DNA from: Cystobasidium ongulense
Taxonomy: Eukaryota > Basidiomycota > Cystobasidiomycetes > Cystobasidiales > Cystobasidiaceae
Direction: 5' to 3'
Assembly: GCA_022835595.1 (NCBI GenBank)
Contig: BQUP01000002.1
Location: 1,288,534-1,352,533 of the forward strand
DNA: 64,000 nucleotides
A program made the position numbers and the translations under genes. Below are positions 48,737 to 58,157 of the stretch, in pieces (positions within the stretch are counted from its first letter, which is position 1; every line of letters begins with the position of its first letter). Below the pieces are notes generated by a model that saw nothing but the letters and a program-made list of their open reading frames with translations, made no database searches and was not told the origin of the DNA.

Positions 48737-49030
48737 CCAAACAATCAAGCTCGAAACGTATCACATTTCGCACGTCGTCTCTCTCTGCAAGCATGCATGT
48801 ACAAGTTGCCTGAATCAACTGTATTTATTTCGAAATCTCGTTTACCTATATCCTCAATTGCAATGTATCAACCCGCAAATTTGCATGTCTAAGCCAATGA
48901 ATGATGCCTTTCGATCCAGTCCGGTTGGGTGAGGTTTTGTTGGTGCTATCCAGGGCAGAGAAAAGCACAGATTTGAGAAGCTTTGTGCTTCTGGCTCCTT
49001 CCTATCAGTCCCAATTGTAGCCAACGCCGG

Positions 49031-49060
49031 AGTAAATACCGGTAATCCGGAGTATTTACT
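49031..49060. repeat. Inverted repeat AGTAAATAC/GTATTTACT
   Basis: A 9-bp perfect inverted repeat (49031-49039 and 49052-49060) around a loop that itself contains two CCGG tetramers. It could be a dimeric factor site or a cruciform. It lies about 725 bp upstream of the permease start. Function is unknown. Confidence 0.5.
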
Positions 49061-49126
49061 GCGGGCTCGGTGCTCCTGACTTGCTGTTCGCGAACCGTCG
49101 TTGAGAGGGAAGCCGCAACTCTGTAT

Positions 49127-49431
49127 GATAAGTCAATGCACACGAGTTGTACCGCCATCGGTGCCGTCGGCCGTGACACAAAGTCCCGGCGAGAGACAGA
49201 TTCGACAGCATTTTTAGATGGCTACAGTAAGCACCGTAAGACCGTCCTGTCAAGCGTTCCCCCCCGCTGCGAGTGACTAGGGAGAACAGCTGTGGCGATC
49301 AGCCTGGACCAGATGACTAGGTCTGCCAGCTCACCTCTGTTCGCATGGACTGGCCTAGTTATCATCACTATCTCATATAGCAGCTATTGCCAGTCTCGCG
49401 CCCACCGGCTCCACCATCTGCAAGGTTATCT
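49127..49431. promoter_or_regulatory. Two GATA-type sites upstream of Dal5-like permease
   Basis: GATAAG at 49127-49132 and its type on the other strand (AGATAA, 49426-49431). Allantoate permease genes in fungi are commonly under GATA-factor nitrogen control, so these may matter, but hexamers this short occur often by chance. Confidence 0.25.
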
Positions 49432-49785
49432 AGTTATGCGCAGAGTGAGAAGATCGGCCGGTGCGGCATTCATCGATATCACTTACCGCCCAACGGCCGG
49501 CCGGCGCCGACGATCAATCTCTATCGAATACCCGCTGACAGGCAGAAGGGCACAGGCCAGGGCAGACCAGATACCACACGGCGCGGGAACTGGTACTTTA
49601 TCGCACTCGATCTTACTCGTGCTCGCGGGTAGAGGTCCCGTTATCCCTAGCAATTCCTTTGCTCTTGTGGGACCTGCATCGTCTTGGTTTTATCCTCAGG
49701 TCTCGTTTCGGCCCTTCTCCTTTGCTCTATCGCTATCATACGTTCTTCGAGTTGGTCAACCTAAATCCACCCTTACCCTCACGAG

Positions 49786-52238
49786 ATGGCAGAGATTCGA
49801 CCAGACATGCGCTCAGTCGCCAGCGAGGATGGCAAGAAGGTGCGCTTGACTTACGGTATCTATAGGTTTTGCGGCTGCCCATCTGACACTGCATGCCACC
49901 ACTGCAGGATCAAGACGGCATTAACATCGAAGCGGCACTTGCCCCCGGCGTAGACGCAGAGCAAGCCCAGAAGGACAAGGCCCTCGCCATTCTCGCACAC
50001 AATGTTATCGACTTTGATATCGAATCAGACGAGGCCAAGCGCGTATTGAGGAAGATTGATATGCGGATTATGCCCATCATCTGGATTCTTTATCTTCTTC
50101 AACTTATGGACAAGAATTCGCTCAGGTGCGGATTTCTACAATTAGGAACCAGATGGTTCATTCACGCATTTAGGGGACCGAGTACTTACTTTCACCTATC
50201 CTTACGCGTAGTTTTGCCAATATCATGGGTATTCGAAAGGATTGCAACCTTACCGGCAGCGAGTACAGTTGGTTGGGCTCAATTGTCTAGTGAGAGACAA
50301 GTTTGGCGCTGCGTTCTACCGCAGGACTGACGTTTGCGTTGATTCATCCACTAGCTTTGGCTACCTGCTCGGACAGCCTCTAGTCTCGTTCAGCATGCAG
50401 CGCTTCCCCATCACCAAATACTTTGGTGTTATGAGTGTATGCTGGGGCGCGGTAGTAGCCTGCCATGCCGCCGTGAGTTTTCGGACCGAGTCTCGCTTTC
50501 CTCCGCTCCAACTGAAGCCACATACTTGGGACAGTGCCATAGCTTCGCTGGACTTGCTGTTGTACGATTCCTGCTCGGGTTTCTGGAAGTCTGCACGGCC
50601 CCAGTCGTTATCTACTTGACTGTGGGTATTAGGCCCCGGCATCACAGGTAGTCTATCGGCCGGAAGTTGATCTCATCTGTTGCAGGGAGTCTTCTACACT
50701 CGTCAAGAGCAAGTCACGCGAGCTGCGCTTTGGTAAGTTGCTTGTATCTCTTTTATGAAAGGCGTAGCTAACGTCTGCTCTCCTTGCCAGGTACACTTGC
50801 TCAGGTTAGAATTGACCTTGCACCGTTCGGACGCAAAATTAGTACGACTGACACTTATACTCGGCAGGTTTCGCCAATATCTTTGGTGGGTTCATCGCCG
50901 CGGGTTTCTCGCAAGCACCACGCTTCAAATGGCAAGGGTATGTGTCCTATCCTTCTTACGAGGTGGAATACGCCGCTAAATGACGAAACAATGCTCAGCC
51001 TGTTCATCCTATACGGCGGTATCACCGCGGGTATGGGCATCTGGGCCTTCTTCTGCCTACCCTCCAGTCCAACCGAGTGTGGCTTCTTGACCGAGCGTGA
51101 AAAAGCTATCGCTCTAGAGCGAGTTCGAGGAAACAAGACTGGTACCGAGGCCTGGAGATTCAATATGTCCCAGCTCAAGGAGTCCTTTTTGGACATCCGC
51201 TTCTACATCATTTTTATACTTCTCGTCTGTACTGGTTTGCCTAACGGAGGCATCACTGCATTCGGACCCGAAATCATCAGGAACTTTGGCTTTACTACCC
51301 TTCAGTCCACCCTACTAAATGTGGGAAGCGGATCATGTACTGTTGTGGGTACTGGTCTTGCCTGGTACGTTTCGCGATACACGGGTCGAACCTTTGCCGG
51401 TGTCTACACTCTATGTCTTGCCGCTATCGGATGCATTAGTAAGTTCTGATCTGCTCAAGTTGTATGTGCTAGTCCTTTGGGTTTGCTGAACTGACATATT
51501 ACACCATCACCAGTGATGTTGACTATTCCCGCTTCCAACAACGGTGGAAGATATGCCGGCTACATTCTCACCCTGCAATACCCCATTTGCGTGCTCTTCA
51601 TCATCTCCTTCATGACGAGCTCTTTCAGTGGCACCACCAAAAAGGTGGCAATAGGCGCTGCTTATCAGATCGGGTGAGCTAGTCTCTCTCTAGAACCCCC
51701 GAAAGCCCTCCTAATCGTAATGGCCCTTCTTTTACCTGCAGATTCGCGGTTGGTAACATTGTCGGACCACAAACCTTCGTAAGTACCAGTTGGCCACCGT
51801 TTAATAATTCAGTGGAACCTTGCTGACTTTACCCTGTAGCGACCAAGCGACGGTCCCAATTACCCTATTGCGAAATGGTAAGCCTGACTACCGTAAAGCG
51901 TGACGCGGTTGCTGCCATGCAATGGAATCTCTTGATGCTGATCACCGTTGACAATTGCAGGACCATGTTTGCATTCATCCTATTCGGCGCTTTCACGCTG
52001 GCCGGCTGGGGGCTCCTCCACCGGTCCTGGAACAAGCGACGAGACGCCCGAGACGCCCACGATGCAGCCAGTACGTCCACTTGCCATTCCGCATGGCACC
52101 TATCCTCCAATATTTCAATGGTCGGCTGACGTGCTTGTGGCTTGTACTTCAGACGGCATCGTTCATGAGAAGATTGAGAATGAGGAATTCGCGGATCGTA
52201 CCGACTTTCAGATCCGCTCGTTCCGATATGCTCTGTAG
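49786..52238 (+). CDS. MFS permease, allantoate (Dal5-like) family
   Basis: Fourteen exons (49786-49839, 49908-50125, 50212-50289, 50355-50472, 50535-50621, 50686-50732, 50791-50804, 50868-50937, 50999-51438, 51514-51673, 51742-51778, 51840-51877, 51961-52070, 52153-52238) join in frame to 518 residues. Family marks: RKIDMRIMPIIWILYLLQLMDK before TM1, SEYSWLGSIVYFGYLLGQPL, FLLGFLEVCTAPVVIYLT, GVFYTRQEQVTRAALWYTCS, FFCLPSSPTECGFLTE, KVAIGAAYQIGFAVGNIVGPQTF and the C-terminal FADRTDFQIRSFRYAL. These fit the anion:cation symporter group (TC 2.A.1.14) for allantoate, nicotinate or related carboxylates; the substrate is unknown. Exon 7 is 14 nt. A paralogue lies at 55755. The stop is only 8 nt before an orphan transporter tail. 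Confidence 0.92.
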
Positions 52239-52327
52239 ACAAGCAGAATATACAGATGTAATCCACTCGGATGACGAGGGCGGTGTTGTAGTATCTGCTG
52301 GTCGTGACAAACGATACAGCTCGACGG

Positions 52328-52342
52328 AATGCATGGAGCCCT
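52328..52342. repeat. 15-bp direct repeat flanking the element (left)
   Basis: AATGCATGGAGCCCT. The same 15 bases recur at 53318-53332 on the other side of the element, within sequence that is contiguous in the intact transporter tail. It therefore reads as a target-site duplication. Confidence 0.75.
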
Positions 52343-52343
52343 G

Positions 52344-53319
52344 TTACGGGGCTAGGGACCCGTTCTTGTTCCTCCTCCAGGGCAATTTTGGCAAAATGTT
52401 CCATGTTTAGAGTTTGAAAAGAACGCAGCAGCACGGCTTGATCGCATTTCGAACAAAAGAGTGGCGTTGACAGCTCACTTTACCGTACGTAAGGGTTCTC
52501 AATCACAGTAGCCTTACGACCCGAAGCTTTCAGTGTACACTGACCCGTTCTTTTTGACGAAGTTTTTGAATGAAGGAAGGGATGAAGAATACAGATTGTG
52601 GCAAAAGGCACATCCAAAGTCAGTCTCGAATGTTCAGGCAGTAGATGTGTGATAGGTGTTCACCAACTGCAATTACGCTACTTCGCAAATGTATTAGACA
52701 ATTGCAATTGGCACATCTGGATGATAAGTACAGAGATCAGAAACTCTCAGTGGACGTGATCGGCAAGCATGCTAAGCGAAAACCAGTCTGTATCAGCCCC
52801 ATGGCTGGTAGTGGTAAGTCGGCTGGAGCACATAATACTCGGAGGCANNNNNNNNNNCTTATCCCTCCTGCTATGTACAGTAGCGATGACCTTGAGAAGC
52901 AGGAAGCCTTCTTTGTTACCAGTGTGCGAAGCCACTCAGCTTCTCTTCTTACCGCTATCAACTTAATTACGATCCGCCCGCCGCGCAGCGGCGGGCGGTC
53001 CACGCAGTACTAACGTTAACGAGTCCGACGCATGGAGTCGGTAAAGTCCTATGGATGTGACCTGTCGTCATAGCTCGCTTCCGCAAGTTTTGTGTCTGTA
53101 ACCCCACAAATGTTTGTAAATGTGTATGCGAGCAAGTTCCACTGGGCGTTGAGAGATTGACAATGTGCACTCGTCGCCACCCATCGCGCATTGTAGCGGA
53201 AAGCGTAGAGGTCGGAAAGGGGAAGCTGGAGGCAATCCAACTCATAGCGCCTGCCAGAACAAGTACAGCTTTATGCTCCCTAGCCCCGTATCTAGCTGCT
53301 CTCGCAGCTGTTCCTGTAA
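52344..53319 (+). mobile_element. Repetitive ~1 kb element, copy 1 (class uncertain, no coding capacity)
   Basis: The copy begins TTACGGGGCTAGGGACCCG and ends GCTGTTCCTGTAA, so the termini are TTAC..GTAA. A 14-bp motif TACGGGGCTAGGGA at the left end recurs inverted 30 bases inside the right end. It is bounded by a 15-bp direct repeat. It contains ten Ns (52848-52857) and a perfect 11-bp GC hairpin. No transposase or other protein is visible. A near-identical inverted copy is at 60640-61692. It could be a non-autonomous DNA element (MITE-like) or a solitary terminal repeat; a 15-bp duplication is unusual for either. Confidence 0.7.
52974..52998. repeat. Perfect 11-bp GC hairpin inside copy 1
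   Basis: The stem CCGCCCGCCGC (52974-52984) is followed by the loop GCA and the exact complement GCGGCGGGCGG (52988-52998). The same hairpin is kept in copy 2 (60958-60980). It stands out from the average composition around it. Confidence 0.85.
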
Positions 53320-53332
53320 TGCATGGAGCCCT
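53318..53332. repeat. 15-bp direct repeat flanking the element (right)
   Basis: AATGCATGGAGCCCT, identical to 52328-52342. After it, the transporter-tail relic resumes (ATTAGCCGATGCTGC). Confidence 0.75.
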
Positions 53333-53451
53333 ATTAGCCGATGCTGCTCCATGATCGCGACACTCGGCATCAGTCTCGCCTTCACGCTGACTCCGTATCA
53401 TAGCAGGCGAGTCCATCTGACGTGAATCCAGTGCAGTCATCAACAGTTGCA

Positions 53452-55345
53452 ATGCGACGTGCGCTAGTGATAGGCGCAGGCTCGAGGTGTGTCTGTAATC
53501 GCCGGATGAGATGGGGCTATTCATGAAAAGGCCACGGCTGCGAGCTCCTGTAGCTAAACCTCGCCGAATGTCCTTCGTGCAGTGGTCTCACTGCTGTTCG
53601 AGAGCTGCTGCGCTGTGGCTTCGATGTCACAGCGCTTGAAGGTATGCTGTATGCTCGACTTGATGTCACACAGAGGCAAGATGCTGAGATGCTGCTTGAT
53701 GGCGGATAACAGCAAGAACCCAAGTCGGAGGGGCATGGATATACTCGAGCAAGACACCTGGCGCATGCAGGATAGCCTACGACAAGCACGGTCGTCCATT
53801 CCCAGTGCACGATGAAGAGCAGTCCTCCCATAACAGTGACAGCAACGCGCAGGCAAATGGCGCCACCACCTCGTCAAGCAGCAGCAACACAAGCAGCGTC
53901 CTGGATCCAAGTCCAATGTACAGACTACGCACGAACATTCCTGCTGATCTCATGGCCTACAGAGGCTATCCATTCGCGAATATTAGTGGTCCATTCCCGT
54001 GAGTAATTGCGTGGTTTCACGCTTCTGACTAATGTGCTTAACATTCTCTGATACACACAACAGTCGCGACGATGAAGTCCTCAGATATCTAGAAGGCTAT
54101 TCTAAAGAAATACTTTCGTATATCCGCTTTGATACCCTGGTCGATAGAATACGCAAGGATCCCAACGACAAGAACGCTCGGTGGCGAGTCACATCAACGG
54201 ACGTTACAACTCAAGAGGAAACTACAGAAGAATATGAAGCCATATGTGACTGCTCTGGACACTATACTCGTCCGTACATACCTTTCGTCCGCAACCTGTG
54301 GAAGTATAAGCGGCCGATACTTCACGCCAAGTGGTATCGCAAGCCCGATGTCTTTGCCAACCAGGTAAATTCGCATTCACCGCATGCGTCCTCTGTCACT
54401 TGACCAATGTATCTCAAATCACACCTACAGAACGTACTTGTTATTGGCAACAGCGCTTCCGGTTACGACATCGGGCGAGAGATTGCATTATACCTAAAGA
54501 AGCATTCGCCGGAGAATTCGGTATATCAGTCTATTCGACATCCTTTCGAAATTGGCATAGATCCATCAGAAGGGCCAGCATGGTCAAGCCATCTTAAGAC
54601 AGTACCTGGGCTAGATTACGCGACGGATGATGAGATTGTCCTGATCGATGGAACCCGCTTGCAAGTCGACACAGTCATTTTCGCTACTGGCTATCTATAC
54701 AGCTTTCCGCATTGTTCAGAGAAGGACTATCCATTCTCTGAGCATCCTCTCGTAAAGACTCCACCGCTTCCGGCCAATGCAGAATCGCCAGAAGCACTAT
54801 CGAAAACAGCAGACTGTCCAGAGGGTGGTTTGCAAGTGCACAATCTGGATGCCGACTATCAGACTTTCTACTATCCGGATCCCACACTCGTATTTCTGTG
54901 TCTCAATAAGAACGTCATACCATGTGGGTGCTGCCTCACTGCATATGATATGTGTCTCAGGGCTGTCTGACACAGTGCTTTTCTCTACATCAGTCCCTCT
55001 TGCACAAGCGCAAGCTCACGCAGTGGCGAAGCGCTGGGCAGGATTGGACTTCCCTCTGCGCGCGCCCAAAGAGACGGAAACTGAGAATCCGATATACCAC
55101 AAGTATGGCTTTCCGAAAGTAAGACTTGTCCTTTTCGTTTTTCTCGGCCTTCCACGTTCTAACGTCCTTCTGTGCTCTCGTAGGAATTCGACGTGGCGGA
55201 TGCGCTTCTGCAAGCAGCAGGTGAAGGAGAGTCAAACGGGAAGGAAGAAATCCTCGATGATGGTACGTTCCCTGCGACATCACAGTGGAGAAGAGATAAG
55301 AGGCCTACGTGTAAAGCATTCAGGAAGCAGGAACTCGGATATTAG
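53452..55345 (+). CDS. Flavin-containing monooxygenase-like enzyme
   Basis: Seven exons, 53452-53486, 53583-53641, 53713-53998, 54064-54364, 54431-54923, 54994-55118 and 55184-55345, giving 486 residues. The FAD-binding GxGxxG is at the N terminus (RRALVIGAGSSGLTAVREL), then QVGGAWIYSS, the FMO-typical Arg/Trp position, and AICDCSGHYTRPYIPFV. The NADPH-binding site is NVLVIGNSASGYDIGREIAL. The FATGY-type motif VIFATGYLYSFP near residue 305 completes the class B monooxygenase/FMO pattern. Such enzymes oxidise soft nucleophiles (N, S) or perform Baeyer-Villiger oxidation; the substrate is unknown. All exon phases agree, so the gene looks intact. A Ser/Asn-rich insertion (about residues 55-80) is unusual. 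It lies directly downstream of the repeat element and upstream of a permease on the same strand. Confidence 0.9.
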
Positions 55346-55754
55346 ACGGCAACGTACATGTTTCATATCTGGCGGTGTGACATATGCATAGCAAGGCAGC
55401 TAAGGTTAGTTACCGGTACGGTTCAGCATATACTGTACCCAATAAGCTTTCGTGTTAGCCTGGAACTGGTTTTGATTTTCACCGGTTACTCGGTACATTT
55501 ATTTTGGGGCTAAGGAGCGCGCTATCGGTTTTCAGTTTGATAAGGATGAGCAAACTGAGGCTACCTATCAAGATAAGATACACGGCTGCGGGAAGGGGCA
55601 CAGGGCGCAGGATGAGTGGGCTTGAAGCTGTTCAACGATTCGCGTACACTGGTTGTTCTCTTTCCAACGAAGTCTACTGTGCCGCATCTCGCAACCTTTC
55701 CTCGAGTTGAGCGCGATAAAGCTCACCCAATTTGAGAAACCCGATCAAGGCGTC
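55346..55754. other. Intergenic, monooxygenase to second permease
   Basis: 409 bp, presumably the 3' UTR of the monooxygenase and the permease promoter. Runs such as TTACCGGTACGGTTCAG and ACCGGTTACTCGGTAC near 55411-55495 share ACCGGT/GGTAC words but form no clear element. Confidence 0.45.
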
Positions 55755-58096
55755 ATGAAGACCACGGAAAGCGAGAAAGACCAGGCAACGAGTGCCGACA
55801 GGGCCGTCGAGAAGAATCTAGGCGACGATGGGCTTGCTAGAATTATCACTCAAGGTGAGTGAGAGCATTCGACACTTCGACCGATGGAATGTGGCGGAAA
55901 GTGTAATTAATTGCTGAACCGAGGTTACATGGCCATGCCCTAGCAGACGCAGCTGGCGAATTTGGGCACCCATTCACGATTAGCGATGAAGACAATAAGA
56001 GGGTGTTGCGGAAGATCGACTGGTTGCTTATGCCGTTGATGAGCGTTGCTGTTTTATTGCAATTTCTCGACAAGACCTCGCTCAATTACGCGAATCTGCT
56101 GTGAGTAGGCAAACGGACATATGGATATACACGTCTGATAGCTGACTATCCATATCCTGTGACATCCTACTTTGTCAGTGGAGTCCAGAGTGATTTGGGA
56201 CTGCACGGCCAACAGTACTCGTGGCTTGGCAGTATATTCTATTTCGGGTACGTAAAGCAGATTATGCGCATCAATCTTCGTTAACGCGATATCTTGGTTG
56301 TCAAAGCTATCTTGCAGCCTCGCCAATTCACGGGTTTTTTCTTCAAAAGTGAGATAAACCGACAGCAAGCTATTTTCCGTAATTACCCTCGAAGCTAACA
56401 GTCAAATTTCCGGATCCGTCTAGACTACATCTATCCCGCTACACTGCAAGCGTCGTCATACTCTGGGGCGCTGTTCTAGCACTTCATGCCGCCGCCTTCA
56501 ACTATGCTTCTCTCGTGGCATGCCGTCTCTTCCTTGGAATCCTAGAAGCAGGTGAATAGGCGATAACAATAAATGGTAGCGAACGAAGTGAGCTAACTGG
56601 TTGACTTATGACAGGTCTTACACCAGCCTTCATCCTCCTCACTGGACGCTTCTACAGAAGCCAAGAGCAGGTCGTCCGTACTTCGCTCTGGTTTTCGATG
56701 AACGGTTGGGCTCAAATACTCGGAGGTCTCATCGCGTATGGTCTGCTCCAGCGCCAGTCGACTGGTTCCTCGCTTGAGCGCTGGCAGGAACTCTTCCTTA
56801 TCTTGGGATGTATCACAATGTTCTTTGGGGTCCTTCTATTCTTCTTTATGCCCGCTAGCCCGGCCTCTACGAAGTATTTAACTGAAGAGGAGACAAAGAT
56901 CGCTGTAGAGCGCATTAGAGAAAATAAGACTGGCATCAACGATACGCGATTCAAGCCTTATCAGCTCCTGGAAGCTTTGAAGGATCCTCGCTTGTATCTG
57001 TTCGGTTTCGGTGTAATGAGGTAAGATGACGAGGGGAGAGCTTCACCGACGTTCCCCGACGTACGAGGCACTAATCTGTATTCTCATCGCTGCAGTGCCA
57101 ACATCGCCAACGGAGGAGTGACCAACTTCGTGAGTTTGGTTCTAGATCCTAGGCAGTGGATTGGAGGGAATTCGTGCAACTGCAGATCGCTGACATGTGT
57201 TTATTGTAAACAGGGTTCGGCCATCGTTGGTGCCTTCGGCTACGGCAAAAGTCAGACAGCTCTCATTGGCATGAGTACAGGGGCCAGCGAAATTGTGGCC
57301 ATATTTATCGGTGTGGTGATTGCTCGTCTGACCAAAACAAGGGTCATCCCGGGAGTGTTTTCTTTCTTGGTTGCTATCATTGGAGGTGTCTTGTGAGTCT
57401 GCTTCACTTCTAAGGGGGACTTGAGCGAGCCATTGACGCTGCAAGTGTTCCTGCAGAATGATTGCACTTCCTGCGCAAAACAAAGCAGGTCGAATGACAG
57501 GCTTTGCAATTGTGAGTCTTAGCATACTTCGACACGTCTACCTTTACTGATGGTGCGCAATCTAGGTCTACTTCTACCCTGTTGCATCGCCTTTCTACTA
57601 CTCCGTGAGAATCTTTGTCGCCAACTTCCTTGAAAGTATGCTGACCGTGCGACATTAGTGGTTGAGCTCTTGCATAGGTGGCACATCCAAGAAGATTGTC
57701 TTCAACGTGTGGCTTCAGCTATTTTACTGTGCAGGTGAGTGCAGAAAGTTCGCCAGAACAGTACCATTTAGAGGACTGACATTTGTTGCCCCGTCCCACT
57801 AAATTGCCGTCCGCCGACTCTTTCCTACGTCTGGAAACGCGTTTATGCTCAAAGGCAACGCTATCGGACCGCAGACTTATCGCGCTCAAGATGCACCTGA
57901 TTATGTACCGGCAAAGATCACTCTCATAGCAATGTTTGGTGTGAGTTCGCTTTGTTTGATTGGAATCAGCTTGTATCACCTTTTAGAGAACCGCACAAGA
58001 GATAAGAAGGGTGAATTCGGAGAGGGAGAACCAGAGGACGTTGCTTTTAGAGATTGGACAGACAAAGAAATAAGAAGTTTCCGTTATCCATATTAG
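55755..58096 (+). CDS. MFS permease, allantoate (Dal5-like) family, second copy
   Basis: Twelve exons: 55755-55854, 55947-56100, 56179-56247, 56307-56348, 56424-56551, 56615-57020, 57096-57129, 57214-57392, 57457-57511, 57566-57635, 57678-57734, 57855-58096. They give 511 residues. Marks: RKIDWLLMPLMSVAVLLQFL, QQYSWLGSIFYFGYLAASPI, CRLFLGILEAGLTPAFILLT, GRFYRSQEQVVRTSLWFSMN, FFFMPASPASTKYLTEEE, GGTSKK..FNVWLQLFYCAG, NAIGPQTYRAQDAPDYVPAK and the C-terminal RDWTDKEIRSFRYPY. It is the same transporter group (TC 2.A.1.14) as the gene at 49786, and the C-terminal D.TD..IRSFRY is shared, but the two differ widely, so the duplication is old. The substrate may relate to the adjacent monooxygenase; this is inference. 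Confidence 0.92.
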
Positions 58097-58157
58097 ACTC
58101 ATAACATGTATTGAAGAAAATTCGGTATCCTATTATTGGCGAATAAAAGTACAACAA

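Larger units (their letters stand above)
48690..49785. other. Intergenic, transporter to first permease
   Basis: 1.1 kb with no gene. It begins with two tandem 20-bp units (TGTCTGGATAACAAAGCCAA) near 48697-48736 and holds a small palindrome at 49031-49060. Two GATA-type hexamers (49127-49132 and, reversed, 49426-49431) lie upstream of the permease. Open frames at 49056-49253 and 49292-49849 look like chance; the last 60 bases of the latter overlap the permease start in another frame. Confidence 0.5.
52247..53354 (+). pseudogene. Orphan 3' end of a second SLC35F6-like gene, split by an insertion
   Basis: From ATATACAGATG at 52247 to 52342, and again from 53333 to the TGA at 53354, the sequence closely follows the last ~115 bases of the SLC35F6-like gene (48573-48689). 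It encodes a similar tail, SDDEGGVVVSAGRDKRYSS against SDDEGDVVVSAHRDKRHNS, and ends with LLADAA. No other part of that transporter is nearby. The tail is interrupted by the ~1 kb repeat element at 52344-53319, and the frame is shifted near the insertion. It must be a relic of an earlier duplication of the transporter region. It has no start and cannot be a gene. Confidence 0.8.

Noticed and set aside
52344-53319. Solitary LTR of a retrotransposon
   Set aside because: The left end can be read as TG..., but the right end does not finish in CA at a matching position, and the flanking duplication is 15 bp rather than 4-6. Not excluded, but not supported.
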